A stretch of 64,000 nt of DNA from Castellaniella sp. MT123 (GCF_039614765.1 NZ_CP154879.1:3224001-3288000), one strand, 5' to 3'; positions 7,523 through 16,763 are shown, numbered from the stretch's first letter. Made by a program: numbers and translations. Notes: a model not told the origin generated them from the letters alone.

Positions 7523-7881
7523 GCCTGTCCTACCAATCCCTGAGTCCGGATTTCGCGGTGTCCCCGCAATTGCAGCCTGCCGACATGCAGGCGCTGGCCG
7601 CTGCCGGTTTCAAGTCCGTCATCATCAACCGCCCGGATGGCGAGGGCGGTTCCGATCAGCCGCTGTCGGACGATATGCTGCACGCCGCGCAGGCCGCCGG
7701 CCTGCAGGCCCGTTACCAGCCGGTGGTCAGCGGGTCGATCACCGCCGCCGACGTCGTCGAATTCGCGCATTTGCTGCATGAACTGCCCGGGCCGGTCCTG
7801 GCGTTCTGCCGTTCTGGTGCGCGCTGCACGAAATTGTTTCAGGCCGTACAGGAATCTGAGCGAGATCAATCCCGGGGCTGA
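7519..7881 (+). CDS. DUF442 / TIGR01244-type phosphatase-like (beta-lactamase-hydrolase-like) protein
   Basis: The 120-residue product has the cysteine-phosphatase-like loop AFCRSGARCT near residue 100 and the family N-terminal pattern (VSPQLQPADMQALAAAGFKSVIINRPDGE). Such domains are annotated as sulfur transferases or dual-specificity-phosphatase-like proteins; some are fused to persulfide dioxygenases, as in Blh/BigR systems. No sulfur-oxidation gene is nearby. Its ATG overlaps the stop of the deacetylase gene (ATGA), so the two are co-translated, which is hard to explain from the known roles. The ORF ends soon after the active-site loop, the usual length for a stand-alone domain. Confidence 0.8.
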   Translation: MSLSYQSLSPDFAVSPQLQPADMQALAAAGFKSVIINRPDGEGGSDQPLSDDMLHAAQAAGLQARYQPVVSGSITAADVVEFAHLLHELPGPVLAFCRSGARCTKLFQAVQESERDQSRG

Positions 7882-7951
7882 TCCGACTGTTATTTCAGCC
7901 GTTCTGCAGGTATGCTGAAGTTTCCTGTTTCCGTTTATGGATGATCCGCGC

Positions 7952-8413
7952 ATGTTCAAGAAAATCCTGATCCCGACAGACGGCTCCAAACTCTCGGCCC
8001 AGGCCGCCAACAAAGGTGTCTGCTTTGCCCGCACGATCGGGGCCGAGATCGTCGCCCTTCACGTCACCCAGCCTTTCGCGGCGACGGTGGGCTTCGACGG
8101 CATGGCGGCTGCTTATGCCATCACGGACGAAGACTACGACCGCACCGCGGCCGAACAGGCGCAAAAATACCTGCAGGCCGTGCTTGACCGCGCGGAAACC
8201 GCGGGGGTCAAGGCCACTGCGAAGGCCGTCTCCAATTTCAACGTGGCCGACGGCATCGTCCATGCCGCCCAGGAAGAAAACTGCGACCTGATCTTCATCG
8301 GCAGCCATGGCCGCAGCGGCCTGTCGCGTCTGCTGCTGGGCAGCGTCACGGTCAAGGTCCTGGGGCTGGCAAAGGTCGCCACTCTGGTGTATCGCGTCAA
8401 GGAAAATGACTGA
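7952..8413 (+). CDS. Universal stress protein, UspA family
   Basis: The 153-residue product begins MFKKILIPTDGSKLS, the standard Usp strand-loop with the ATP-contacting aspartate, and carries the nucleotide-binding loop GSHGRSGLSRLLLGSVT near residue 125 (the G2xG9xGS pattern). It should be an ATP-binding cytoplasmic dimer of the UspFG/MJ0577 type that accumulates in stress or anaerobic growth. The start at 7952 fits the family; the ATG at 7937 adds five residues and has no better ribosome site. It stands alone between the lgm-like locus and moaA. Confidence 0.93.
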   Translation: MFKKILIPTDGSKLSAQAANKGVCFARTIGAEIVALHVTQPFAATVGFDGMAAAYAITDEDYDRTAAEQAQKYLQAVLDRAETAGVKATAKAVSNFNVADGIVHAAQEENCDLIFIGSHGRSGLSRLLLGSVTVKVLGLAKVATLVYRVKEND

Positions 8414-8460
8414 GACCCGGTTGCCGCTGATCCGCGTGTGGGGTCGCCGGCCGTGAATCC

Positions 8461-9543
8461 ATGAGCCGCGTCATCTTCCACCGACCGGAAGACCAGCCGG
8501 CTCTGGCGTCCGAACTGGCGCCGGGGTCGGCTGTGCGCGATGCGCGCGGGCGCCCTCTGCGTGATTTGCGCATTTCAGTGACCGATCGCTGCAATTTTCG
8601 CTGCACCTATTGCATGCCCCGCGAGGTCTTCGGATCGGATCACGTCTTCCTGCCGCACAGCGCGCTGCTCACCTTCGAGGAAATCACGCGTGTCGCGGAC
8701 GTCGCCCTGTCCCAGGGTGTGCGCAAGATCCGCCTGACCGGGGGTGAACCCCTGCTGCGCAAACAGATCGAAGTGCTCGTGGCCATGCTGGCGCGTTTGC
8801 GTACGCCCGATGGCCAGCCGCCCGACCTGACGCTGACCACCAACGGCACGCTGCTCGCCCGAAAAGCCGACGCACTGGCACAGGCGGGCCTGACACGGGT
8901 CACCGTCAGTCTGGATGCGCTGGACGATGCCCTGTTCGAACGCATGAGCGACAGCGGCGTTCCGGTGGCCACCATTCTGTCGGGCATCGATGCGGCGGCC
9001 CGCGCCGGCCTGGGGCCGGTGAAAATCAACATGGTGGTGCGCCGGGGCATGAACGACGGGCAGATTCTGCCCATGGCACGGCATTTTCGTCATAGCGGGC
9101 ATATTCTGCGCTTCATCGAATACATGGATGTGGGCAGCACTAATGGCTGGCGCATGGACGAGGTCGTCACCGGCGCCGAGATCGTCCGCCGTATCGGCGA
9201 CGAATTTTCCCTGAAACCGGTTCAGGCACAGTATCGCGGCGAGGTCGCGGCGCGCTGGGCCTATGACGACGGGGCAGGGGAAATCGGCCTCATCACCAGC
9301 GTGTCGCAGCCTTTCTGCGGCGATTGCACGCGACTGCGGTTGTCTCCCGAAGGGCGCTTGTTCACCTGCCTGTTCGCCGAACAAGGGCACGATGTGCGGG
9401 CCTTGCTGCGGTCGGGCGCTGGCGATCAGGCACTGCGGGATCGCCTGGCCGGGGTCTGGCAGGGTCGGGGTGACCGGTATTCCGAACTGCGCGGGCAGGC
9501 CCACCGCGATCACAAGATCGAAATGAGCTACATCGGCGGCTGA
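8461..9543 (+). CDS. moaA: GTP 3',8-cyclase MoaA
   Basis: A 360-residue radical SAM enzyme for the first step of molybdenum cofactor synthesis, turning GTP into 3',8-cyclo-dihydro-GTP. The SAM cluster cysteines are at 44, 48 and 51 (CNFRCTYC). The second cluster lies in the C-terminal part ([10 protein letters not shown], then FTC), and the chain ends in SYIGG, the conserved double-glycine tail that inserts into the active site. An N-terminal extension of about 35 residues precedes the core. It leads a rightward pair with mobA and converges on the moaC-moeA operon. Confidence 0.97.
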   Translation: MSRVIFHRPEDQPALASELAPGSAVRDARGRPLRDLRISVTDRCNFRCTYCMPREVFGSDHVFLPHSALLTFEEITRVADVALSQGVRKIRLTGGEPLLRKQIEVLVAMLARLRTPDGQPPDLTLTTNGTLLARKADALAQAGLTRVTVSLDALDDALFERMSDSGVPVATILSGIDAAARAGLGPVKINMVVRRGMNDGQILPMARHFRHSGHILRFIEYMDVGSTNGWRMDEVVTGAEIVRRIGDEFSLKPVQAQYRGEVAARWAYDDGAGEIGLITSVSQPFCGDCTRLRLSPEGRLFTCLFAEQGHDVRALLRSGAGDQALRDRLAGVWQGRGDRYSELRGQAHRDHKIEMSYIGG

Positions 9544-9565
9544 TACGCATGCCGGGGCTCGTCAC

Positions 9566-10207
9566 ATGAACGTCAATCGATCGGATGACCCACCTTCACG
9601 CGTTGGCGATCCGGTTTGCCCGGCGTCATGGCTCGACGGCTTGATCCTGGCCGGAGGGCAGTCGCGCCGTATGCGCACGCCTGTGGCACCGGACGCCGAC
9701 AAAGGGCTGCGCGACTGGCGGGGCCGCCCGCTGGTGGACTATGTATGCCGGTATCTGCGGGGGCAGGGGATTGACCGAATTCTGATCAGCGCCAACCGCC
9801 ATCCGGATGCGTACGCCCGCTACGGGCAGGTGGTGCGGGATGACGCCGATCTGGCGGATTGCGGCCCGCTGGCCGGTATTCTGGCGGGTCTGCGGCAGGC
9901 GCGCGCGCCCTGGCTGTTCGTGCTGCCGGTGGACGTCATCCGCTGGCCCGACGATCTGATGGGGCGCCTGGCCCAGGCCGCAAGCCCCGACCATCCCGCG
10001 TATGCCCGCACGCCCGATGGCCCGCATCCCTTGTGCCTGGTGGTGCATCGCTCGTCGGCGGCCAGCCTGGCGGCTTTTTTGCAGTCGGGCCAGCGTCAGG
10101 CGCAGGCCTGGCTGCGGGATTGCCAGGCCAGGCCGGTGGATTTCCCGGATCCCGATTGCCTGGTCAATCTGAATACGCCCGAGGACTGGTCACGCTGGGA
10201 AGGCTAA
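9566..10207 (+). CDS. mobA: Molybdenum cofactor guanylyltransferase MobA
   Basis: The 213-residue product has the nucleotidyltransferase opening LILAGGQSRRM near residue 27, a DKGL motif, and DLADCGPLAGILAGL; LPVDVIRWP takes the place of the usual metal-site PCDTP-like segment, keeping the aspartate. MobA links GMP to molybdopterin to make MGD/bis-MGD for DMSO-reductase-family enzymes such as nitrate reductase. About 20 residues at the N-terminus are extra. Its stop overlaps the stop of moeA by 4 bp on the opposite strand. It follows moaA after 22 bp. Confidence 0.92.
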   Translation: MNVNRSDDPPSRVGDPVCPASWLDGLILAGGQSRRMRTPVAPDADKGLRDWRGRPLVDYVCRYLRGQGIDRILISANRHPDAYARYGQVVRDDADLADCGPLAGILAGLRQARAPWLFVLPVDVIRWPDDLMGRLAQAASPDHPAYARTPDGPHPLCLVVHRSSAASLAAFLQSGQRQAQAWLRDCQARPVDFPDPDCLVNLNTPEDWSRWEG

Positions 10208-11412
10208 CCCAGCCAGTCCGCCAATCCGTACCAGCCCACTTCCGCGCCGGATTGCAGCGTGGTTCCGGCGGGAATCCGCGCCAGGCCATCGGCCCAGGCC
10301 AGGCTGCTCAGGGCGCCGGAACTCTGCTGGACATGAGGTGTCAGGACGGGCAGGCCGTCGTCTTGCGCGGCCGCCTGGATCCGGACGAAGTCGTCGCGGT
10401 CGCCGCCCAGGGGACGGTCTGTTCGCAGAATGCCGCGGCGCACGGGCGGCAGCACCTGCCCGCAGCCTTGCAGGCCCCGGATCAGGGGGCTGACCAGTAG
10501 CGCGAAGACAACGAAGGCCGACACGGGATTGCCCGGCAGGCAGACGATGGGGCGATCGTTGAGGTCGGCCAGCGCGACGGGTTTGCCCGGTTTCATGCGC
10601 ACGCGCCATAGATCCAGCGTGCCACCCAGGGATTCGATGGCCGGTTTGACCAGATCTTTTTCACCCACCGAGGCGCCGCCCACGCTGAGCACCAGGTCGC
10701 AAGTCCCGGACAGTTCAGTGATCGCCTGCTCGATCGCCTGAGCGTCGTCCCGGGCATGGCGCAACACCGCGGGGGCAGTGTGCAGACCCTGGCACAGACT
10801 GGCCAGCATGGGCGCATTGGAGTTGTAGATGGCGGCGGCCGGCAGCGTCTGGCCCGGGGCGACGAGTTCGTCGCCGGTCGTCAGGATGCCGACCCGCAAG
10901 TGGCGGAAGACGGGGGCCTGGGCGTAGCCCTGGGCGGCCAGCACTGCGATGTGGCCGGGCCTCAAGCGTGTGCCGCGCCGCACGATGACGTGGCCGTGCC
11001 GCATGTCCTCGCCCTGACGGCGGATGTGGCGACCCGGTTGCACGGCGGAGGCAAAGGTGACGCCCGCGTCGCCTTCCTGGCAGTTTTCCTGCATGACGAC
11101 TGTGTCGGCGCCTGCGGGAATCAGGCTGCCGGTGAACAACCGGATGGCCTGGCCGGGGCGCAGGGGATCGGGTGTCTGCCCGGCAAAGCAGCGCTGCTGG
11201 ACGGGCAGGGTGGCGCCGGCCACTGCCGCGTCGGCCGCGCGCAGGGCATAGCCGTCCATGGCGCTGTTGTCGGCGGGCGGCAGATCCAGGTTGGCGACGA
11301 GGTCATGCGCCAGCACGCGCCCCAATAGGGCATCCAACGTGACGGTTTCGTGTTCGGCGGGTGCCTGGGCGCGCGCCGCCAGCCGCGCTTGGGCGGCGTC
11401 GAAGTCGAGCAT
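10204..11412 (-). CDS. moeA: Molybdopterin molybdenumtransferase MoeA
   Basis: The 402-residue product shows the MoeA signatures: DNSAMDGYALR near residue 55, GQAIRLFTGSLIPAGADTVVMQE, the RRQGEDM block, TTGDELV, SVGGASVGEKD and CLPGNPVSAFV. MoeA inserts molybdate into adenylylated molybdopterin. It is the last gene of the leftward run moaC-moaD-moaE-moaB-moeA, two bases after the stop of moaB, and ends by overlapping mobA. The same reading frame stays open further upstream by chance; ATG 11412 is the family start. Confidence 0.96.
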   Translation of the reverse strand: MLDFDAAQARLAARAQAPAEHETVTLDALLGRVLAHDLVANLDLPPADNSAMDGYALRAADAAVAGATLPVQQRCFAGQTPDPLRPGQAIRLFTGSLIPAGADTVVMQENCQEGDAGVTFASAVQPGRHIRRQGEDMRHGHVIVRRGTRLRPGHIAVLAAQGYAQAPVFRHLRVGILTTGDELVAPGQTLPAAAIYNSNAPMLASLCQGLHTAPAVLRHARDDAQAIEQAITELSGTCDLVLSVGGASVGEKDLVKPAIESLGGTLDLWRVRMKPGKPVALADLNDRPIVCLPGNPVSAFVVFALLVSPLIRGLQGCGQVLPPVRRGILRTDRPLGGDRDDFVRIQAAAQDDGLPVLTPHVQQSSGALSSLAWADGLARIPAGTTLQSGAEVGWYGLADWLG

Positions 11413-11414
11413 GG

Positions 11415-11942
11415 TCAGGATTCCGGGTGCGTGCGGTAGACGCTCGCGAAGTTGCAGGGCTGCTGGCGGCTGTCGAACTGGGGCCGCAGGATCTTTTCCC
11501 AGGCCAGTTGGCAGGCCCCGGTCGAGCCCGGCAGGCAAAATATCAGCGTGTCGTTGGCCGTGCCGCACAAGGCGTCGGACTGCAGGGACGAGGCGCCGAT
11601 GTCCAGCCAGGACAGGTGGCGGAAGAGTTCGCCGAAGCCCGATACGACCTGGTCCAGCAGCGGGGTGACGGCCGCGATGGTGGACTTGCGGTGGGTGAAA
11701 CCGGTGCCGCCATTGCACAGGATCACCTGGATGGTCGGATCGGCGATCCAGTCGCTGAGGATCCGGCGGATCTGGTAGCGGTCGTCGGGGCACAGGTCGC
11801 GGGCCTGCACGGCGTGGCCGGCGTCGCGCAGGGCGGTCGAAAGATAGTCTCCGCTGGTGTCGTCTGGTGTCTTTCGGCGGCTGGAGATGGTCAGGATGGC
11901 GCAGCGCAGGCTGACGGGGGGTTGAGTCGGATCGGCTTTCAT
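11415..11942 (-). CDS. moaB: Molybdopterin adenylyltransferase-like protein MoaB
   Basis: The 175-residue product carries the MoaB/MogA core: LTISSRRKTPDDTSGDYL, ILCNGGTGFTHRKST in place of the usual GGTG(T/L) loop, and IFCLPGSTGACQLAWEKI. The family adenylylates molybdopterin before Mo insertion; in E. coli MogA does this and MoaB is dispensable, so here MoaB may be the working enzyme. The ATG at 11942 overlaps the stop of moaE (ATGA) and is preferred over the ATG at 11969. Confidence 0.92.
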   Translation of the reverse strand: MKADPTQPPVSLRCAILTISSRRKTPDDTSGDYLSTALRDAGHAVQARDLCPDDRYQIRRILSDWIADPTIQVILCNGGTGFTHRKSTIAAVTPLLDQVVSGFGELFRHLSWLDIGASSLQSDALCGTANDTLIFCLPGSTGACQLAWEKILRPQFDSRQQPCNFASVYRTHPES

Positions 11943-12412
11943 GGCGTGGGCAGTGAGGGGTCTTCCCATTGGGCGGTTTTCAGAGCGTCGGTGTCCCGCT
12001 GCTGGACCCAGAAGGCGTGGCCGTCGGCCAGCGTTTCACGTTTCCAGAAGGGCGCGCGGGTCTTCAGCGTGTCGATGATGTATTCGCAGGCCCGGAACGC
12101 GTCGCCCCGGTGGGCGCTGGCTACACCGACGAACACGATCGGGTCGCCGAGCGGAAGTTCGCCGACCCGATGCACCACCAGCGTATCCAGAATGTCCCAG
12201 CGCTGCCTTGCGCGTTCGCAAAGCGATTCGATCTCGCGTTCGCACATGCCGGGGTAATGTTCGAGAAACAGGCTGTGCGAGCCCGCCTGGGGGCTATAGT
12301 CGCGCACGGTGCCCAGGAAATGCACCAGGGCGCCAGCCTGACCGGCCGTGCGGGCCTGCAGTTGGGCGATCAGCGTGGCGACGTCGAAGCGTTCGGTCTG
12401 GATCAGGACCAT
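11939..12412 (-). CDS. moaE: Molybdopterin synthase catalytic subunit MoaE
   Basis: The 157-residue product has the MoaE core: GALVHFLGTVRD near residue 35, LFLEHYPGMCEREIE, VVHRVGELPLGDPIVFVGVASAHR, and the lysine-containing LKTRAPFWKRE. MoaE transfers two sulfurs from the MoaD thiocarboxylate to precursor Z. The start MVLIQTERF at 12412 fits the family; the frame stays open upstream only as a shadow of moaD. It is 26 bp after moaD and overlaps moaB by 4 bp. Confidence 0.95.
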   Translation of the reverse strand: MVLIQTERFDVATLIAQLQARTAGQAGALVHFLGTVRDYSPQAGSHSLFLEHYPGMCEREIESLCERARQRWDILDTLVVHRVGELPLGDPIVFVGVASAHRGDAFRACEYIIDTLKTRAPFWKRETLADGHAFWVQQRDTDALKTAQWEDPSLPTP

Positions 12413-12438
12413 GGTTGGGCTCTTGGGGTGCTGTCGGG

Positions 12439-12693
12439 TCAGCCGCCGGTGACCGGTTCGAATACGGCCACCTCGTCGCCGGGGCGGATCGTGTCGTGGC
12501 GCCCGGCGTGTTCCTGGTTGATGGCCAGCTTCAGCCGCTGTGCCGGACCCAGCGCGGGACACCGGGCCGCCAGCGCATCCAGCCACAGGCCCGCCTGGAC
12601 GGGTTCGTCCAGCGGCTGGGTTTCGTGCCGCATGCCCAGGTGTTCGGCGACCTGGGCGAAATACAGCACCTCAATCGTTGCGCCATTCGCCAC
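12439..12693 (-). CDS. moaD: Molybdopterin synthase sulfur carrier MoaD
   Basis: An 84-residue ubiquitin-like protein ending in FEPVTGG; the terminal double glycine is the site that is adenylylated and thiocarboxylated. IEVLYFAQVAEHLG and LAINQEHAG are normal MoaD segments, and GDEVAVFEPVTGG is the standard tail. Its start lies 23 bp inside the end of moaC, so translation is probably coupled. Confidence 0.94.
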   Translation of the reverse strand: MANGATIEVLYFAQVAEHLGMRHETQPLDEPVQAGLWLDALAARCPALGPAQRLKLAINQEHAGRHDTIRPGDEVAVFEPVTGG

Positions 12694-13165
12694 TTTTACC
12701 CCCGGATTTGTAGACCAGCCGTACCTGTTCGATGAGGATGCCCTTGTCGGCCGCCTTGCACATATCGTAGACCGTCAGGGCGGCGACCGTGCAGGCCGTC
12801 ATGGCCTCCATCTCGACCCCGGTCTGATGGCTGGTACGACAGGTGCTGCGGATTGTCAGTGTGTGTGTGTCGTCGTCGGCCGTGAAGTCCACCCCGACGA
12901 AGCTGAGCGGCAGGCTGTGGCACAGCGGGATCAGTTCGGCGCAGCGCTTGGCCGCCAGGATGCCCGCCACCCGCGCGGTGTTCAGGACTTCGCCTTTCGC
13001 ATTGGCCTGGGCCGACAGCAACCGCCAGGCATGCGGACTGAGGCGCACGCGGCCTTCGGCGATGGCGCTGCGCGCCGTGGCGGCTTTGGCGCCCACGTCG
13101 ACCATGCGGACCTGGCCGTTTTCGTCCAGGTGCGTGAGGGTGGGGGAAACTTCTGTTCCGTTCAT
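12671..13165 (-). CDS. moaC: Cyclic pyranopterin monophosphate synthase MoaC
   Basis: The 164-residue product contains the MoaC landmarks: LTHLDENGQVRMVDVGAK near the start, KGEVLNTARVAGILAAK, LIPLCHSLPLSFV, GVEMEAMTACTVAALTVYDMCKA and a C-terminal basic segment. It converts the MoaA product to cPMP. First gene of the leftward Moco operon, divergent from the MFS gene across a 72-bp spacer, so that short spacer must hold both promoters. Confidence 0.96.
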   Translation of the reverse strand: MNGTEVSPTLTHLDENGQVRMVDVGAKAATARSAIAEGRVRLSPHAWRLLSAQANAKGEVLNTARVAGILAAKRCAELIPLCHSLPLSFVGVDFTADDDTHTLTIRSTCRTSHQTGVEMEAMTACTVAALTVYDMCKAADKGILIEQVRLVYKSGGKSGEWRND

Positions 13166-13237
13166 CGTTCTATCATATCGGATAATTCATCCGGGCTGCC
13201 GTGGGCGGATCGGTGTGGTTCCGACCGGAAACTATTC

Positions 13238-14584
13238 ATGGCCAAGACGATCGGCGCATTCTTTTCCCTGTATCTGGCGACCCTGATCCTGTTGCTCAGC
13301 TCGGGGATGTTCAATACGTATGTGGGCTTGCGGCTGACGGCTCAGTCCGTGTCCGAAATCTGGGTGGGCGCGATGATCGCCTCTTATTACCTGGGTCTGG
13401 TGCTGGGTGCGCGTTTCGGGCACCGGCTGATCATCCAGGTTGGCCATATCCGGGCCTATGCCGCCTGTGCGGCGCTGATGACGATCACGGTGCTGACCAT
13501 GATCCTCATCGAGGATCTCTGGTTCTGGCTGGGGGTGCGGTTCGTCATGGGGGCCGCCATGGTGTGCCTGTTCGTCGCGATCGAAAGCTGGCTCAACGAG
13601 CAGACCGAGAACGCCGCACGCGGGACTGTGTTCGCTTTTTACATGGTGGCGACGTGCCTGGGCACTGTCCTGGGCCAGCTGACCCTGGGCCTGTTCCCGA
13701 ATCTCGACGACAAGCCGTTGGTTTTCATGGCACTGTGCAGCGTGCTCAGCCTGATCCCGGTCACCCTGACGCGGCGCATGCACCCGGCCTTGCAGGTGCC
13801 CGCGCCACTGGCGCTGCGCTACTACCTGACGCGGGTGCCCCTGTCGCTGACGGTGCTGTTCATCGCCGGGATGCTGAATGGCGCCTTTTACGGCCTGGCG
13901 CCCGTCTACGGCCTGCAGCATGGCATGGATACGCATGAGGTGGGGGTGTTCCTGGCCACCGCCCTGGCGACAGGCCTCGTCTTTCAGTGGCCCATTGGCT
14001 GGCTGGCGGACCGGATCAGCCGGGTGAAGCTCATCCGCCTGGGTTCCGTGCTGCTGTTCTGCCTGGGTGTACCCCTATGGGGCTGGTATCCGTTTTCCTA
14101 TCCGGCCCTATTGGTCTTCGCGGCGGTGCTGGGCATGGTGCAATTCACGCTCTATCCCATGGGCACGTCGTTTGCCAACGATAACGTGGATCCGCAGCGG
14201 CGCGTGGGGTTGAGCGCGCTGCTGTACATGGTGTACGGTCTGGGCGCCTGTATCGGGCCCCTGGTGGCCGGCGCACTGATGGGGGTCTGGGGGGGCGATG
14301 TGTATTTCGTCTTCGTCTCGGCATGCTCGCTGGTGCTGGTCGTTTTCATCCGCGAACAGCGCGTCAAGGGGACTCACGTCAGTCCCGATGCGCCCACACA
14401 GTTCGTGCCCATGGCCGACACCCTGCAGAATTCCCACGTGATGGCGGTGCTGGACCCGCGCGTCGATGTGCAGCGGGATGTGTCGCACGATCCCCTGGCC
14501 GGCGATTCCATGTCCGTCGACGGCGGCGAGCCGTCCGGGCCGGAAGCGGTCCCGGGTGTCGGGCGGCTGCCGGACCCCGCGTAG
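13238..14584 (+). CDS. MFS transporter, YcaD-like
   Basis: The 448-residue product has twelve predicted helices and resembles the YcaD group of the major facilitator superfamily: LLSSGMFNTYVGLRL, WVGAMIASYYLGLVLGARFGHRLI, AIESWLNEQTENAARGTVFAFYMV and a second-half WLADRISRVKLI loop. Substrate unknown. A hydrophilic tail of about 70 residues after the last helix (following FIREQRVKG) is longer than usual. The ATG at 13238 begins the first helix; the frame is open far upstream only as a shadow of the moa genes. It converges on the DMT gene with only 3 bp between stops. Confidence 0.88.
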   Translation: MAKTIGAFFSLYLATLILLLSSGMFNTYVGLRLTAQSVSEIWVGAMIASYYLGLVLGARFGHRLIIQVGHIRAYAACAALMTITVLTMILIEDLWFWLGVRFVMGAAMVCLFVAIESWLNEQTENAARGTVFAFYMVATCLGTVLGQLTLGLFPNLDDKPLVFMALCSVLSLIPVTLTRRMHPALQVPAPLALRYYLTRVPLSLTVLFIAGMLNGAFYGLAPVYGLQHGMDTHEVGVFLATALATGLVFQWPIGWLADRISRVKLIRLGSVLLFCLGVPLWGWYPFSYPALLVFAAVLGMVQFTLYPMGTSFANDNVDPQRRVGLSALLYMVYGLGACIGPLVAGALMGVWGGDVYFVFVSACSLVLVVFIREQRVKGTHVSPDAPTQFVPMADTLQNSHVMAVLDPRVDVQRDVSHDPLAGDSMSVDGGEPSGPEAVPGVGRLPDPA

Positions 14585-14587
14585 CCT

Positions 14588-15484
14588 TCAGCGCGGGAAG
14601 AGCAGCACCACGGCTCCGATCGCCAAGGCGATGCCCGCCAGGTTGGCGCGGCTGAGTCGTTCGCGGAACACCCCGGCCCCCACCAGGGTGCCGATCGAGA
14701 TCACCCCGATGTTCATGGCGGCAAAGACCAGCGTCGGGTTCTGTGGGTAGGTCTGGTGGGCGCGGATGTAGAAGTAGATGTTGCTGAAGTTCAGTGCGCC
14801 CAGCAGGATGCCTGATGCCAGGCTGCGGGCATGCCAGGCGGTGCGCCGGGCCGCCAGCCACAGGATCATCAGCAGGGCGGCCAGCATGAAGCTCAGCAGC
14901 AGGCTGCTGGTGAACCTGGCGCCGGTGCGCGCCATCTGCTTGAACAGGATGTCGATGGTGCCGTAGCCGACCCAGACGCCCAGCAGGGATAGCCAGGCCC
15001 AGCGGGCACGCGGGGATCCGGCCGCATTGTTCGCCGCCCTTTCGCCGAGACTGGGCGCTGCGGCCGTGCCGGTGGGCGTGCGTTTCAGCAGACAGGCCAG
15101 CGCCCCCAGGGCCAGGACGATGCCTAGCGCCTTACGGCCGGACAGAGACTCGTGAAAGACCAGGAACGCGGCCAGGATGGGGATGACCAGCGACAGGCGC
15201 TGGGCTGTATCGCTGAGCACGATACCGGCCTGGCGCACTGCGGCGGCCATGACCAGGAACACGGTGGGCAGCAACACACCCAGCAGCCCCAGAATGATCC
15301 AGACGGTTGCGGACTGATCGAACAGCGTGGCCAGCGGCGGGCGCAGCAGCCACAGGCACAGCAGACAAGCGGTCACGTAGTTGACCAGAATGGCCTGTTC
15401 GATGCGCACATCGCAGCGCCGGGCAAGCTTCAGGAAGACGGAGACGGCGACGCTGAAGGAAATGCTCAGGATCAGGGTATGCAT
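14588..15484 (-). CDS. DMT superfamily (EamA-type) transporter
   Basis: A 298-residue membrane protein with about ten helices in two halves, separated by a short charged loop near residue 140. The second half carries LLGVWVGYGTIDILFKQMAR and NPTLVFAAMNIGVISIGTLVGAGVFRERLSRANLAGIALAIGAVVLL, the normal EamA ending in which FxExL-type residues precede the last helix. Drug/metabolite exporters of this kind have very varied substrates, so none is assigned. It is convergent with the MFS gene and lies 93 bp after the 3' end of bioB (same strand, bioB upstream). Confidence 0.85.
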   Translation of the reverse strand: MHTLILSISFSVAVSVFLKLARRCDVRIEQAILVNYVTACLLCLWLLRPPLATLFDQSATVWIILGLLGVLLPTVFLVMAAAVRQAGIVLSDTAQRLSLVIPILAAFLVFHESLSGRKALGIVLALGALACLLKRTPTGTAAAPSLGERAANNAAGSPRARWAWLSLLGVWVGYGTIDILFKQMARTGARFTSSLLLSFMLAALLMILWLAARRTAWHARSLASGILLGALNFSNIYFYIRAHQTYPQNPTLVFAAMNIGVISIGTLVGAGVFRERLSRANLAGIALAIGAVVLLFPR

Positions 15485-15577
15485 AGGTGAAAAGAGAAAA
15501 ATGCGCCGGTTAAGGTGGGGGTCGAGGTCGAGCCCCGGCCCGGAAAAGATGGATGCTGATCGCGGGTCCGTGCGACC

Positions 15578-16573
15578 TCAGGACAGCATGCTGGTGCTTT
15601 GTGCCGTCTCTGGCATGGGCACCAGCCCCAGGCGCTCGAACAGCCTGGCGTCCGCGTCCGCCTGGGGATTGGGGGTGGTCAGCAGTCGTTCGCCATGAAA
15701 GATCGAATTGGCCCCCGCCATGAAACACAGCGCCTGCGTGCTGTCGTGCATGGATTCGCGGCCGGCCGACAGGCGCACCACGGTTTTTGGCATGACGATG
15801 CGTGTGACCGCGATGGTGCGCACGAACTCGATCGGGTCCAGATCAGGGGCGTCGGCCAGCGGGGTGCCGGGGACCTTGACCAGTTGGTTGATCGGCACGG
15901 ATTCCGGGTAGGGGTTCAGGCTGGCCAGGGCGGAGATCAGGCCGGCGCGCACCTCGCGCGATTCGCCCAGGCCGACGATGCCGCCGCAGCACACCTTCAG
16001 TCCGGCGTCGCGCACCCGCTGCAGCGTTTCCAGCCGGTCGTCGTAGGTGCGAGTGTGGATGATCTCGCCATAATATTCCCGCGAGGTGTCCAGATTATGG
16101 TTGTAATAGTCCAGACCGGCAGCCTTCAGGCGTTCGGCCTGACCGGGCTTGAGCATGCCCAGGGTCACACAGGTCTCCATGCCCAGCGCCTTGACGGCCT
16201 GAACGTGCTCGATCACGTCGTCCAGCTGGCGTTCTGTGGGCGAGCGCCAGGCGGCGCCCATGCAGAAGCGCTGGGCACCGGCTTCCTGGGCCTGGCGGGC
16301 GGCCGCCAGTACCTGCGACAGCGGCATCAGCGGGGCCTGTTCCACGTCCGTGGTGTAGCGGGACGACTGTGGGCAATACGCGCAGTCTTCGGGACAGGCC
16401 CCGGTCTTGATCGACAGCAGGCTGGATTGTTGGACGGCATTGGCCGGGTGGTGCCGCCGATGAATGGCCTGCGCTTGCAGCAGCAGGTCGTTGAAGGGCA
16501 GTGCGAACAGATCGACGATATCCTGGACGGACCAGGAGGGCTCGAGCGTTTCGTGGCGAAGGCTGGTGTGCAT
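15578..16573 (-). CDS. bioB: Biotin synthase BioB
   Basis: A 331-residue radical SAM enzyme that inserts sulfur into dethiobiotin. The SAM cluster cysteines are at 60, 64 and 67 (CPEDCAYC). [38 protein letters not shown], the second-cluster cysteine segment ([10 protein letters not shown]) and SAGRESM near the C-terminus are all normal. It lies downstream of bioD on the same strand but 190 bp away, so it may have its own promoter. Confidence 0.98.
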   Translation of the reverse strand: MHTSLRHETLEPSWSVQDIVDLFALPFNDLLLQAQAIHRRHHPANAVQQSSLLSIKTGACPEDCAYCPQSSRYTTDVEQAPLMPLSQVLAAARQAQEAGAQRFCMGAAWRSPTERQLDDVIEHVQAVKALGMETCVTLGMLKPGQAERLKAAGLDYYNHNLDTSREYYGEIIHTRTYDDRLETLQRVRDAGLKVCCGGIVGLGESREVRAGLISALASLNPYPESVPINQLVKVPGTPLADAPDLDPIEFVRTIAVTRIVMPKTVVRLSAGRESMHDSTQALCFMAGANSIFHGERLLTTPNPQADADARLFERLGLVPMPETAQSTSMLS

Positions 16574-16763
16574 GGCGTGATGAAAATCCTGTCGGAGGAA
16601 TCAGACCGGATAGTAGGGTGGCCCCGCCCGGATGACAAACGATCGCTTGCATTCAACAGCGCTCAATATAGGGCGATATGAACGCATTTGTCATTGAAAT
16701 CATGAAGAATGGCTGATGGGGTTTCCGTTCTTCCGGGATCTTTGGCTGACGGCGGATATGTAA

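Noticed and set aside
11969-13237. A long in-frame extension upstream of the MFS gene
   Set aside because: The added sequence is antisense to moaE, moaD and moaC; the membrane protein clearly starts at 13238.
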